From contig NZ_CP034444.1 in the NCBI RefSeq assembly GCF_003952385.1, positions 4,650,001 to 4,714,000 on the forward strand: 64,000 nt of DNA, read 5' to 3'. Source of the stretch: Mesorhizobium sp. M1D.F.Ca.ET.043.01.1.1 (GTDB taxonomy: Bacteria > Pseudomonadota > Alphaproteobacteria > Rhizobiales > Rhizobiaceae). Under the pieces are notes generated by a model. It was not told the DNA's origin. It ran no database searches and worked only from the letters and a program-made list of their open reading frames with translations. The position numbers and the translations under genes are program-made. The stretch's first letter is position 1; each line of letters opens with the position of its first letter. This document shows, in pieces, positions 25,284-33,732 of this stretch.

Positions 25284-26444
25284 CTACCGCATATTCCCCG
25301 TGTGCCCCTGCGAATACCGCCCCGGCTGCGGCCATACCGTCAGCCCGTGCGGCTCGACGCCGACGCGGATCTTGGTCACGGCGCCCGAGGTCGTGTCGAT
25401 CATATAGACTTCGCTGTCGAAGCGGCCGGAGAGCCATAGCTGCCTGCCGTCGGCGCTGACATTGCCCATGTCGGGGCTGCCGCCGTCCGGGATCGGCCAT
25501 TGGGCGACGACCGAGCGGGTGGCGAAGTCGATCACCGTCACGCTGCCAGGCCCGTCGGCGCGGCCCTGCTCCATCTTGTGCGAGCCGCGGTTCGAGACGT
25601 AGAGCCGTTTGCCGTCGCGGCTGACGACGAAGCCGTGCGCGCCTATTCCGGTCGCAATGAAGCCGATCTCCTTGAAACTGTCGCCGTCGATGAGGAAGAC
25701 GCCGTCATTCATCATGTCAGCGACGTAAAACACCTTGCCGTCGGGCGAGAGCCTTATGTCCTGCGGCATTCCCATCTTCGACAGATCGAGATGGCCAAGC
25801 ACCTTCTGGTTCTTGAGGTCGATCTTGGCCAGGCCGCCGTCGCCATATTCGCAGGTGAAGATCGCGTAGGAATTGTCGGCCGAGAAATCGGCGTGGTTAA
25901 TGCCAGGGCAGGTCGGCGTCGGGATGATCGATTTCAGGGCCATGGTCTGCGGGTCGCGCAGATCGAGCTGCCTCAGCGCCTCGTCGACGATGATGGCGGC
26001 GCTGCCGTCGGGCATGAAATACATGTTGTAGGGGTCGTCCACCGGCACCTGCTTGCCGGGTTTGGCGGTCGCCGGGTCGATCGGCGTCAGGCTGCCGTTC
26101 CTGCCGGTGCCGTTGTTGGCCACCCAGAGCGTCTTCAGGTCCCAGGAGGGAACGACGTGCTGAGGCTTGCTGCCGACCGGAAACCTGTCGACCTCCTTGA
26201 GCGTCGCCGGATCGATCACCGAGACGCTGTTCGAGGAGCGGTTGGGCACATAGACGCGCGGCAACGCGGCTGACGTCGCCTGGCTCATATTGCCGGTGGT
26301 GGTGTGGCTGTAGACGTTGACGGGCGGCGGCGCGGGCTCGGAGCAATCCTCGGGGCAAGTATCGGCCAGGGCCCGGGCCGGAAGCGTGGCGAGCAGGACA
26401 AGCGGCGCACAGAGGCGGGCGAAGCGCAGGAAGGTTTCGATCAT
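25284..26444 (-). CDS. Secreted YncE-like seven-bladed beta-propeller protein
   Basis: The protein of 386 residues starts with a signal peptide (MIETFLRFARLCAPL...ALADTC). Repeated YVTN-type blades follow, such as 'PRVYVPNRSSNSVSVIDPATLKEV', 'KVFYVADMMNDGVFLIDGD' and 'GKRLYVSNRGSHK'. A short Cys-rich 'DTCPEDCSEP' follows the signal peptide. Such proteins are periplasmic, and some accompany PQQ-dependent dehydrogenases, but none is nearby. The start ATG 26444 is set by the signal peptide. It follows the acetyltransferase gene after 72 bp on the same strand. Confidence 0.85.
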   Translation of the reverse strand: MIETFLRFARLCAPLVLLATLPARALADTCPEDCSEPAPPPVNVYSHTTTGNMSQATSAALPRVYVPNRSSNSVSVIDPATLKEVDRFPVGSKPQHVVPSWDLKTLWVANNGTGRNGSLTPIDPATAKPGKQVPVDDPYNMYFMPDGSAAIIVDEALRQLDLRDPQTMALKSIIPTPTCPGINHADFSADNSYAIFTCEYGDGGLAKIDLKNQKVLGHLDLSKMGMPQDIRLSPDGKVFYVADMMNDGVFLIDGDSFKEIGFIATGIGAHGFVVSRDGKRLYVSNRGSHKMEQGRADGPGSVTVIDFATRSVVAQWPIPDGGSPDMGNVSADGRQLWLSGRFDSEVYMIDTTSGAVTKIRVGVEPHGLTVWPQPGRYSQGHTGNMR

Positions 26445-26516
26445 CGGGAAATGCTTTGTGGTGAGGGCCGGCCGGATCCGGCCGCCGCATGCCATAGCCG
26501 GTATGCCGCCTTTCAT

Positions 26517-27797
26517 CTAGCGCCTTTTCAAGAGGCTCCGCATGCGGTTGCGCAGGAGGCGCGCCATGTTGCGGGTCTCGCGGTAGAGGTGCAGCTGCGA
26601 GGCCGCCTGGCGCGCCAGCCGGTCGGCGTCGGGCGTGAGGCCGACCACCAGCGTGCCCATCGGCTTGCGCTCCATCCACAGCCGGCTCATCACCGGATGG
26701 TCGGGCACTGCGCAGGAATCGGTCATGACGATGTTGGGGTCGTCGAGATGCTGCTTCGTCACCTCGATCATCAGCAGCGTGCCCGGCGAATAGGCGGAGA
26801 GCGCCTCGTCATAGGCCGTCTTCCAGGTGTAGGCGACACCCGCCTCGACGAAGACCACTAGGCAGGCGATGGTGCGGCCGTCGAGCTTCAGCGAATGGAT
26901 GCGGCACATGTCGTGCTCGGCCAGCCTGTGCACGGCCTCGCGGGCGAAGGCGGCGCGGTAGCGGTCGATCGCCATCGCCGTGCGCTCGCGGCCTTTCCAG
27001 CCGGCGGCTTCCAGCGTCAGGAAGCTTTCGATGGCATGGCGGATCTCGTCCTGTCCGCGCGCCACGACATGCTCGAGCTTGCCGAGGTCGGCGAGGCGCC
27101 GCTTCAGGCGCCGGAATTCGCGATGGTGATGCGCGCGCAGCGATGTCTTGAGGTAGTCGTCGCCGTCGGCATCGCTTTCCAGCACCGGGCGCTCGGCCTT
27201 GCCGGTGACGACCAATGTCAGGCCGCGGCTGTCGGCAAAGGAGGTGAGCAGGCTCGCCACCGGGCCGTCGAGCTTCATGTCGGGCAGCACGAACACCTTC
27301 GGCAATTTGAGATGCGGCCTCCCCAGCATCGAGAAGAAGTCCTCGATGACGCCGACCGGATCGTCGCGGTCGACCAGCGGCGTGCCGAGCGGCCCGAAAG
27401 GGCTCGCCCAGGTGCGCATGACCGGGACGCCGAGCGGGATCGCCGGGCGCTCGACCGAGAACGGCACCAGAAGCCGCAGCCGGTTGCGGTACTCGTCGCC
27501 GTCGCGGATCACGGCCAGCCGCACTTCGCGGTCCTCGAGCCTCGGCATGGCGGGCGCCACGAAGCGCGGGTTGAAGAAGACGTTGGGCTCGATCGTGCGG
27601 GCGCTGAGATAGTCGAGCTCCTCGACGAGGTCGAAGCCGGCCGAAGCCGGATAGATCGCGAGCTTGCGCTCCGGCCGGTTGTTGGCGAAGAGCTCGATAT
27701 GGGCGGGATCGGCCTCCCTGACGAGGCCGGCAAGGCCCGACACCATGGCGCCGGCAGGACCGCCGCTGGTCTCTTCAAGCAACGGAACCGCGGCCAT
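26517..27797 (-). CDS. CelD/BcsL-like GNAT acetyltransferase (FemAB fold)
   Basis: The 426-residue protein carries a C-terminal 'BioF2-like' acetyltransferase domain with 'HHHREFRRLKRRLADLGKL', 'MCRIHSLKLDGRTIACLVVF' and 'YTWKTAYDEALSAYSPGTLLMIEV'. This group, named after CelD of the cellulose region of rhizobia, is tied to exopolysaccharide or cell-envelope modification. Its start overlaps the flippase stop by one base, so the two are coupled. The acceptor is unknown; transfer of an acyl group to an envelope glycan carried by the partner flippase is my inference. Confidence 0.83.
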   Translation of the reverse strand: MAAVPLLEETSGGPAGAMVSGLAGLVREADPAHIELFANNRPERKLAIYPASAGFDLVEELDYLSARTIEPNVFFNPRFVAPAMPRLEDREVRLAVIRDGDEYRNRLRLLVPFSVERPAIPLGVPVMRTWASPFGPLGTPLVDRDDPVGVIEDFFSMLGRPHLKLPKVFVLPDMKLDGPVASLLTSFADSRGLTLVVTGKAERPVLESDADGDDYLKTSLRAHHHREFRRLKRRLADLGKLEHVVARGQDEIRHAIESFLTLEAAGWKGRERTAMAIDRYRAAFAREAVHRLAEHDMCRIHSLKLDGRTIACLVVFVEAGVAYTWKTAYDEALSAYSPGTLLMIEVTKQHLDDPNIVMTDSCAVPDHPVMSRLWMERKPMGTLVVGLTPDADRLARQAASQLHLYRETRNMARLLRNRMRSLLKRR

Positions 27798-29200
27798 CAG
27801 GCGACTTCCCTATTTGCAGGCACGAAAATCGCCATGACGATGCCGAGCTTGCGCCAGACGGTGAAGGACAGCGCGCCGGCCTCGAAGACCATGGCGAGGC
27901 TGGTGGCGATCGCCGCGCCCCAGAGGCCGAAGTGCGGGATCAGGATGACGTTGAGACCGATGTTCAGGGCAAGCGTCATGGCGTAGACGGCGGCGCAGAT
28001 GTTCTGGTTGCCGCTCATGGTCAGCAGGCTTTCGCAGGGGCCGACGGCGCCGCGCGCGACGACGCCTAGGACCAGCAGGAAAAGCAGCGGATAGCCGGCG
28101 GTGAATTCGGGGCCGAACAGCACCAGCATCGGCTCGCCCAGCGCCAGCACCAGCAGTGCCATCGCCAGCGAGGGCCAGAACGTCCAGGAGACGGTCTCGC
28201 GGGCAAAGGCGGCGAGCCTTTCGGGCTCGCCATGGGTGAACTGCGCATAGCGCTGGGCAACGCCCGCCTTGACGGCGAAATAGACGAAATGCACCAGCGC
28301 CAGCGTCTTCACCGTGGCGAAATAGACGGCGACGTCATTGGGGTCGAGATAGGCGCCGACCATCAGCACGTCGGCATTGGTGAGCAGGAAGAAGAAACTC
28401 TCGACCAGGAAGATCGGCAGCGAGACGAGGAACCATTGGCCGAAATGCACGGTCATCGGTCCGGCAGGGATCTTTTTCTCCATGCGCGAGGTGACGCCCA
28501 TCAGCTGGCCGAGCGTCGTGACATAGGTGGCGGCGATCGAGGCGAAGATCGCGGTCTTGGCATCGGGCACGTAGCGCATGGCGAGCATTGCCGCCATGAA
28601 CACCAGGATCAGCACCGGCCGGACGAGATAGGTCGGCGACAGCGCAAACAGGGCCCATGAATTGGCGCGCGCCAGCCCCTGCAGCAGATCGCCCATCGCG
28701 ATCATCGGCAGGCAGATGACGCCGAGGATGAAGGGAACGACGTAGTAGCTTTCGATCCAGGGCGAGGCGAGCCACACGCCGAGCGCGCCCAGCCCTGCGA
28801 TCAGCGTCGAGGCGACCAGCACGAACAGGCGGCTCGCCATCACGATGCCGCGCAGTTCGGCGAGCATGCCGCGCTCGCGATATTCGGGAATGAAACGGAT
28901 GACCGAGGTGTGGAAGCCGAGGCAGGCGAGGTTGCCGACGATCACCATCGTCACCCAGACGAGCACGAAGATGCCGTATTCGAACGAGCCCATCCAGCGC
29001 GCCATCAGCACCTGGCTGATGAAGGCGATGACGGCGCTGACGATGCGGATGGAAAAGGCGATCAGCGACATGCGGCCGGCTTCGCCGCGCTCGTCTGCGG
29101 TGAACAGCGCGGCATCGATGCGGCCAAGCAGCGGCCGCATGCGCAGCGCCCAGCGCTGCGGCAGGAACCGCCCGGCAGTCGTCGCCGCGGAAAAGCGCAC
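27797..29200 (-). CDS. Polysaccharide flippase (Wzx/MATE-like)
   Basis: The 467-residue protein has about 12-14 hydrophobic helices preceded by a 40-residue cytoplasmic N-terminus. It has the polysaccharide-biosynthesis transporter pattern: 'SFSIRIVSAVIAFISQVLMARWMGSFEYG' type helix 1, 'RGMLAELRGIV' loop, and 'GVVARGAVGPCESLLTMSGNQN' near helix 10. It probably flips a lipid-linked glycan across the inner membrane. It heads a minus-strand operon with the CelD-like enzyme. No glycosyltransferase or polymerase is adjacent. A 242-bp repeat element lies just upstream. Confidence 0.87.
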   Translation of the reverse strand: MRFSAATTAGRFLPQRWALRMRPLLGRIDAALFTADERGEAGRMSLIAFSIRIVSAVIAFISQVLMARWMGSFEYGIFVLVWVTMVIVGNLACLGFHTSVIRFIPEYRERGMLAELRGIVMASRLFVLVASTLIAGLGALGVWLASPWIESYYVVPFILGVICLPMIAMGDLLQGLARANSWALFALSPTYLVRPVLILVFMAAMLAMRYVPDAKTAIFASIAATYVTTLGQLMGVTSRMEKKIPAGPMTVHFGQWFLVSLPIFLVESFFFLLTNADVLMVGAYLDPNDVAVYFATVKTLALVHFVYFAVKAGVAQRYAQFTHGEPERLAAFARETVSWTFWPSLAMALLVLALGEPMLVLFGPEFTAGYPLLFLLVLGVVARGAVGPCESLLTMSGNQNICAAVYAMTLALNIGLNVILIPHFGLWGAAIATSLAMVFEAGALSFTVWRKLGIVMAIFVPANREVA

Positions 29201-29280
29201 CCCGAATACTCTCCGTTTTCCGCCTCTTTTTCGGCATTCCGGTCTATCCGAAACACCTTAAGAAACGGTTGGGTGGAGAG

Positions 29281-29522
29281 CTTCCTTCTCCCCGTCACTA
29301 TACGGGGAGTGAGGCGTGGTCCGCGCAGCGGACGAAAAGCCAATTGCTTGGCTTTTCGAACGGCGAACGCCGGCAGGCGGATGAGCGGCAGCGCAGGCTT
29401 TTGAAGGATCGCGCTACGGCAAATCCCGCGGAAGTTGCATGGATCGTAGACATCGCGCTGGCGCTGCCCTCATCCGGCCCTTCGGGCCACCTTCTCCCCG
29501 TATAGTGACGGGGAGAAGGAAG
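29281..29522. repeat. 242-bp element with perfect 29-bp terminal inverted repeats
   Basis: Positions 29281-29309 and 29494-29522 are perfect reverse complements over 29 bp. Each arm contains its own CTCCCCGT...ACGGGGAG dyad. The interior has a GAAAAGCCAA / TTGGCTTTTC hairpin and a CCCTTCGGGCC segment also present at 33686. It carries no open frame of note. It fills most of the 29201-29529 gap. The form is MITE-like. Confidence 0.85.
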
Positions 29523-29529
29523 GGATGCC

Positions 29530-30033
29530 TTACATCCCCTTCATCGCGTCGCACGACACGTTCGGGTTCATGTCGGCGAAGGCGCCGGTCGGGTTCGGCT
29601 TCCAGGCCCAGACATGCAGCTCGTAGAACGGGCCGAGGCCGTAGCGGTTGGGCGCGGTGTTGAAGTTGAACAGATGGCCTTCGAGCGAGGCCGGACCCTT
29701 CGAGGTGATGTACTCGACCGCGATCAGCTTCAGCGTGCCGTCGGCCATCGGTTCGTACATCACCGCCTCCGGCTTGGCGACGTCGACGGCGTCGTCCTTC
29801 AGATAGGCGGCGTTGACGTAGTGGATGCCCATCGCGCCGCCGGTGAGGCCGCTGGCGCAGGGGATCGGCGCATAGCCTTCGGCTTTCGCCACCGCGACGT
29901 CCTCGAAGCGGCTGTCGGCCGCCCGCACTTTTTCGGCGAGCGGGTTGACGGTCTCGGCCTCGGCGGCACCGGTTGCCAGGACGGCCAGGACCGATGCCGC
30001 GATGAGGCCCCGGGACCAGTTGTGGATTTTCAT
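29530..30033 (-). CDS. Hypothetical periplasmic protein
   Basis: I do not recognise a characterised family. The protein has 167 residues with a signal peptide (MKIHNWSRGLIAASVLAVLATGA, cleavage after AEA). The mature part contains 'YAPIPCASGLTGGAMGIHYVN', 'PEAVMYEP' and a C-terminal 'YELHVWAWKPNPTGAFADMNPNVSC'. The His and Cys residues could bind metal or form a disulfide (the two Cys flank the domain). ATG 30033 is chosen because a GGAGAGGAAA ribosome site precedes it and the signal peptide starts there. It stands alone, with its 3' end 8 bp from the repeat element. Confidence 0.8.
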   Translation of the reverse strand: MKIHNWSRGLIAASVLAVLATGAAEAETVNPLAEKVRAADSRFEDVAVAKAEGYAPIPCASGLTGGAMGIHYVNAAYLKDDAVDVAKPEAVMYEPMADGTLKLIAVEYITSKGPASLEGHLFNFNTAPNRYGLGPFYELHVWAWKPNPTGAFADMNPNVSCDAMKGM

Positions 30034-30152
30034 TTTCCTCTCCAATTCGGTTGAGGCGCGCAAGGCAGAGCCGGCCAGGTCGATGGGCGGCCCTGGAATG
30101 CCTGCGGCGCCTGTAGTTGCTGGCGGGACCGCTCAGGTCCGCCGGTCTAAGA

Positions 30153-30362
30153 TCAGCGGTGATGCCACCAATATTCCCAATATTCGCGTGGCATCTCGCG
30201 CTGCTCGAAGCCGATGTCGCGTCTCAGATGGTCGTCCCGCGGCGGCAACCGGCGGCGCCGGATCCGCAGAGGCGAAAGCAGCGCCGACACGGCCCGCCGG
30301 ATGAAGCCGCGCGGTGGCGTGAGGATATCCGCCGCGGCGGATACACTCTCGCTGTCCGGCAT
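30153..30362 (-). CDS. DUF1127-type small basic protein
   Basis: This 69-residue protein ends with 'LRRDIGFEQREMPREYWEYWW', close to the DUF1127 (YjiS-like) core in which an L-x-DIG-x-x-R motif is conserved. The N-terminal half is Arg-rich. DUF1127 proteins are small RNA-binding or regulatory proteins in Agrobacterium and relatives, with roles in phosphate, carbon and motility control. The start ATG 30362 has GGAGG about 13 bp upstream, slightly far, so the true start may differ. Confidence 0.6.
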   Translation of the reverse strand: MPDSESVSAAADILTPPRGFIRRAVSALLSPLRIRRRRLPPRDDHLRRDIGFEQREMPREYWEYWWHHR

Positions 30363-30417
30363 GACATCAGGTCCGCCTCCGGCGGGGACGATCTGGAGCG
30401 CATCGTTGCGTCGCGGA

Positions 30418-30690
30418 TCAGCGATAAAAGTAGGGGTCGAGGACCCGCACCTCCGTGATCTTGTCGACGGGAAGCGAATTCTTCTGCGCCGTGCTGCGGA
30501 CCGCTTCGGGCGAGGGCGCGTCGTAGACGCAGAAGCTCTTCGACTTGTCGGGCGAGACGAAGGACTGCACCCAGGTCACGCCCTTTTCGGCGTTGCGGGC
30601 GATGACGCCGCCCATGGCGGTCGCGCCGGCATCGTTCATCGGCACGTTGAGCCCGTCGGGAAATGTACGTTCAACCAGATAGCGAGGCAT
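30418..30690 (-). CDS. DUF4242 small protein (SCO4226-like fold)
   Basis: The 90-residue protein starts MPRYLVERTF and contains 'VTWVQSFVSPDKSKSFCVYDAP' and 'ITEVRVLDPYFY', the signature of DUF4242. The Streptomyces member SCO4226 binds nickel in a dimeric ferredoxin-like fold. It is divergently transcribed from a LAL-type regulator, which hints that it may report or be controlled by that regulator. ATG 30690 is the family start; the longer frame to 31044 crosses the divergent gene. Confidence 0.85.
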   Translation of the reverse strand: MPRYLVERTFPDGLNVPMNDAGATAMGGVIARNAEKGVTWVQSFVSPDKSKSFCVYDAPSPEAVRSTAQKNSLPVDKITEVRVLDPYFYR

Positions 30691-30781
30691 GATTGCTTTC
30701 CTTTGGTGATTGAATCGCGCTCGGTCCGAGCGCAGCCGGACTAAAACCACGCTCGCAAAATCCGCGCATCGGAGTCTTTCC

Positions 30782-30812
30782 CCATATTGGGCGGGACGAT
30801 TCCCTATATTGG
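30782..30812. promoter_or_regulatory. Direct-repeat operator candidate between DUF4242 and LAL regulator
   Basis: CCATATTGG at 30782-30790 is repeated as CCTATATTGG at 30803-30812, the TATTGG cores being 22 bp apart, about two helical turns. Each core is itself near-palindromic. The spacing suits a dimeric regulator on one DNA face. Confidence 0.4.
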
Positions 30813-30928
30813 CGACGTTATTTGTGGAGAGAAGCACCGCAATGTGTGGAAGGTCACATTGTGGCGCGCTCATCCGGACTATCGAGGCGGCACGCCCGCC
30901 ACGGTGAAATTCGTACTTCGCGAGAGAG

Positions 30929-33535
30929 ATGACAATGCTGCTGGAACGGCAGACGCAGCTGCGGCAACTGGAGGCCCTGCTGGCGGACGCGGCAAAAGGC
31001 CGTGGCCGCGTCGCGGCGCTGGCGGGCGAGGCCGGCGCCGGCAAGACGGCGCTGGTCGAGGCTTTCGTGGATCATGTGGGCATGGATCATGTGGGGCGAG
31101 GGGTGAGCTTGCTGCGCAGCGCCTGCGAGGATCTGTCGATCCCCGACCCGCTGGGGCCGCTCTACGACCTCGCCCGCGCGGCGCAATGGGAACTGCCGCG
31201 CGCGATCGATGACCGGCAGGGGCAGAGGCTGCCGCTGTTTTCCGATGCGCTCGACGTCTTCGAGGCGAAAGGCCGGAGTCTGCTGGTCATCGAGGACCTG
31301 CATTGGGCGGATGACGCGACGCTCGATTTTGTCCGCTTCCTCGGGCGGCGCATTGCAAACTCCCACATTCTGCTGCTGGTCACGGCGCGCACGGACCGCA
31401 GCGAGGGACAGATGCGCGTGCGCCGCGCGCTTGGCGAAATCCCGGCCGGCAATGTCCAACGTATCGAGGTGCCGCTGCTCAGCGAGGCCGCGGTGCTGTC
31501 GCTGGCCGAACTGGCCGGCCGCGACGGCAGCGCCATATACTGGGCCTCCGCAGGCAATGCCTTCTTCGTCACGGAACTGCTTGCCGCCGAAAGCGACACC
31601 GCGCTGCCGGCCAGCGTTCGTGACGCGGTGCTGGCGCGGGCAGAGCGGCTGTCGCCCGGCGCCCGCTCGATGCTCGACGCGGTGTCGGTGTTTCCGCGCC
31701 GCGCCGACGGCTGGGCGCTGCAGGGCCTGTGCGGGATCGCCGCCGCCGGTCAGCTCGCCGAATGCGTCAGCCAGGGCATGCTCGAGGACTTTGGTGACGG
31801 CTACGCCTTCCGGCACGAGATCGCCCGCCGCGCCATCGAGATGGCGCTGACGCCGAGCAAACGGCGCGAGTACAACGAGCGGGCGCTCGCAGCGCTGCAG
31901 GAGAACCCGGACGTGGCCACGGCAAGGCTGGTGCACCATGCTGTCGAGGCGCAGAACCTCGAGGCCGTGCGCGCGCTGGCGCCGCTTGCCGCCCGCGAGG
32001 CTTCGCGGGTCGGCGCGCATCGCGATGCCGCCGGCCATTACGAGGTCGCCTTGCGGTATTGCGACGGCCTGCCGATGGAAAGCCAGGCGGCGCTGCACGA
32101 AGGCCATGCCTTCGAATGCCATTTGATCGGCCGCATCGACGCGGCCATGGGGGCGCAGGGAGAGGCGCGCAGGCTGTGGCAGGCGCTTGGCGACAGGTTG
32201 AAGGAAGGCGACAGCCTCAGATGCCTGTCGCGCTTCGCCTATCTCGTCGGCGACCGCGCGGCGGCGGACCGGTTCGGCGCGCAGGCCGTCGAGCTTCTGG
32301 AAACGGCGCCCGACAGCGCCGAGCTTGCCATGGCCTATTCGAACCTGTCGCAACTGGCGATGCTGGCGGAGCGGCTCGACGATACGCTTTCGCTTGGAGC
32401 CAAGGCCGTCGAGCTGGCGGAGCGGCTGAACCGGCCGGACATCCTCTGCCACGCTCTCAACAATGTCGGCGCCGCCGGGCAATGGCTGGATTTCGCCAAG
32501 GGGCGGCGCGACCTCGCCCGCAGCCTTGGCATCGCCCTTGCGGGGAACTTCCAGGAGCATGCGGCGCGCGCCTTCACCAACTGCGCCTGCGTCGAGATGA
32601 ACAGGCTCAACCTCGCCGAAGCAGAAGCCTTCCTCGACCGCGGCATCGCCTATTGCGTCGAGAACGATCTCGCCACCTGGCGCGACTATATGCGCGGCGT
32701 GCAGGCGCAATTGCTGCTGCGGCGTGGCCTGTGGAACGAGGCGGCGGCGGTGGCGCATGACGTCATCGACGATGAGGCAACGACCGCGCTTGTGCGCTAC
32801 CCCTCGCTGGTGGCGCTGGCGAGGCTGCGCATCCGGCGCGGCGATCCATCGGCCGAGCCGGTGCTGGACGAGATGAAGCGGTTCCTCGACAAGGGCATGG
32901 AGCTACAGCGGCTGGCGCCCTACGCGGCGGTGATGGCGGAGCTTGCCTGGCTAGGGCAAGGCGACCGGAACGAGGCGCTGCGCCTTATCGATCTTGCCGA
33001 AAGCCTGTCGCCGGCGCGCGCCGTGGTCGGCGAGCTGGTCACCTGGCGCCTATTTCTGTCGCCGGACAGCGATCCCGGCGTGATCGACGGCATGGCCGAG
33101 CCGCATCGGCTTTCGCTTGCCGGCGACTGGCAGGGCGCCGCGGCTTTCTGGAACCGGATGGGCGCCCCCTTCGAGTGCGCGCTCGCCCTGCTGCAAGGCG
33201 ACGAGGTGGCCCAGCGCGAGGCGCTCGACATTTTCGAGGAACTTGGCGCAAGGCCGGTGGCGCAGCATGTGCGCGGCATGATGCGGCAGAGCGGTGTCAG
33301 CCATGTCGCGAGGGGACCAAGGCAGGCAACGCGCGCCAACCTTGCCGGCCTCACCCAGCGCCAGATGGAGGTCCTCCAGCTGATCGAGCGCGGCTTCTCC
33401 AACAAGAAGATCGCCGCGCAGCTGACCATCTCGCCGAAGACCGTCGATCATCATGTCTCGGCGGTGCTGGAGAAACTCGAAGCCGTCTCGCGCGGCGAGG
33501 CAACGGCGGCGGCGCGGGCGTCGGGGTTGTTGTAG
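30929..33535 (+). CDS. LAL-type LuxR-family ATPase regulator
   Basis: The 868-residue protein has an N-terminal AAA/STAND ATPase with Walker A GEAGAGKT at 33-40 and Walker B LLVIEDLHWAD at 118-128. A long TPR-like helical region spans about 300-780. A C-terminal LuxR helix-turn-helix follows: 'LTQRQMEVLQLIERGFSNKKIA' type sequence, then 'ISPKTVDHHVSAVLEKL'. Such large ATP-binding regulators respond to small ligands by oligomerising. A 15-bp tandem duplication just after Walker A encodes VDHVG-MDHVG. Starts at 30929 or 30935 are both possible. Confidence 0.9.
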   Translation: MTMLLERQTQLRQLEALLADAAKGRGRVAALAGEAGAGKTALVEAFVDHVGMDHVGRGVSLLRSACEDLSIPDPLGPLYDLARAAQWELPRAIDDRQGQRLPLFSDALDVFEAKGRSLLVIEDLHWADDATLDFVRFLGRRIANSHILLLVTARTDRSEGQMRVRRALGEIPAGNVQRIEVPLLSEAAVLSLAELAGRDGSAIYWASAGNAFFVTELLAAESDTALPASVRDAVLARAERLSPGARSMLDAVSVFPRRADGWALQGLCGIAAAGQLAECVSQGMLEDFGDGYAFRHEIARRAIEMALTPSKRREYNERALAALQENPDVATARLVHHAVEAQNLEAVRALAPLAAREASRVGAHRDAAGHYEVALRYCDGLPMESQAALHEGHAFECHLIGRIDAAMGAQGEARRLWQALGDRLKEGDSLRCLSRFAYLVGDRAAADRFGAQAVELLETAPDSAELAMAYSNLSQLAMLAERLDDTLSLGAKAVELAERLNRPDILCHALNNVGAAGQWLDFAKGRRDLARSLGIALAGNFQEHAARAFTNCACVEMNRLNLAEAEAFLDRGIAYCVENDLATWRDYMRGVQAQLLLRRGLWNEAAAVAHDVIDDEATTALVRYPSLVALARLRIRRGDPSAEPVLDEMKRFLDKGMELQRLAPYAAVMAELAWLGQGDRNEALRLIDLAESLSPARAVVGELVTWRLFLSPDSDPGVIDGMAEPHRLSLAGDWQGAAAFWNRMGAPFECALALLQGDEVAQREALDIFEELGARPVAQHVRGMMRQSGVSHVARGPRQATRANLAGLTQRQMEVLQLIERGFSNKKIAAQLTISPKTVDHHVSAVLEKLEAVSRGEATAAARASGLL

Positions 33536-33604
33536 AGGCTTGCTCCCTAGAGTGGTTCAGCGATTCATAGAATCGCCGACCCGCTCCAAGTATTTGTTTT
33601 TTAA

Positions 33605-33647
33605 GCAATTCCAGACGGAAAGCCGTTACACGCTTTCCTGGAATTGC
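33605..33647. repeat. 43-bp dispersed palindrome, family B copy 2
   Basis: GCAATTCCAG at 33605-33614 and CTGGAATTGC at 33638-33647 are perfect inverted repeats, with GGAAAGC / GCTTTCC continuing the stem. The upstream flank (CTCCAAGTATTTGTTTTTTAA) is the reverse complement of the flank of the copy at 58152-58194. It lies between the LAL gene and secA. Confidence 0.88.
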
Positions 33648-33685
33648 TCTAGGCCTGAAGTAAACCGCCAAAGCTGGCGCTACCG

Positions 33686-33722
33686 CCCTTCGGGCCTCTT
33701 CTCCCCGTTGAACGGGGACAAG
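33686..33722. repeat. CCCTTCGGGCC-CTTCTCCCCG repeat, second copy
   Basis: The segment CCCTTCGGGCCTCTTCTCCCCG followed by AACGGGGACAAG matches one end of the 242-bp element at 29478-29519. It includes a CCCCGTTGAACGGGG hairpin just beyond the convergent secA stop, and could also help termination. Confidence 0.7.
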
Positions 33723-33732
33723 ATAAAGGGTG

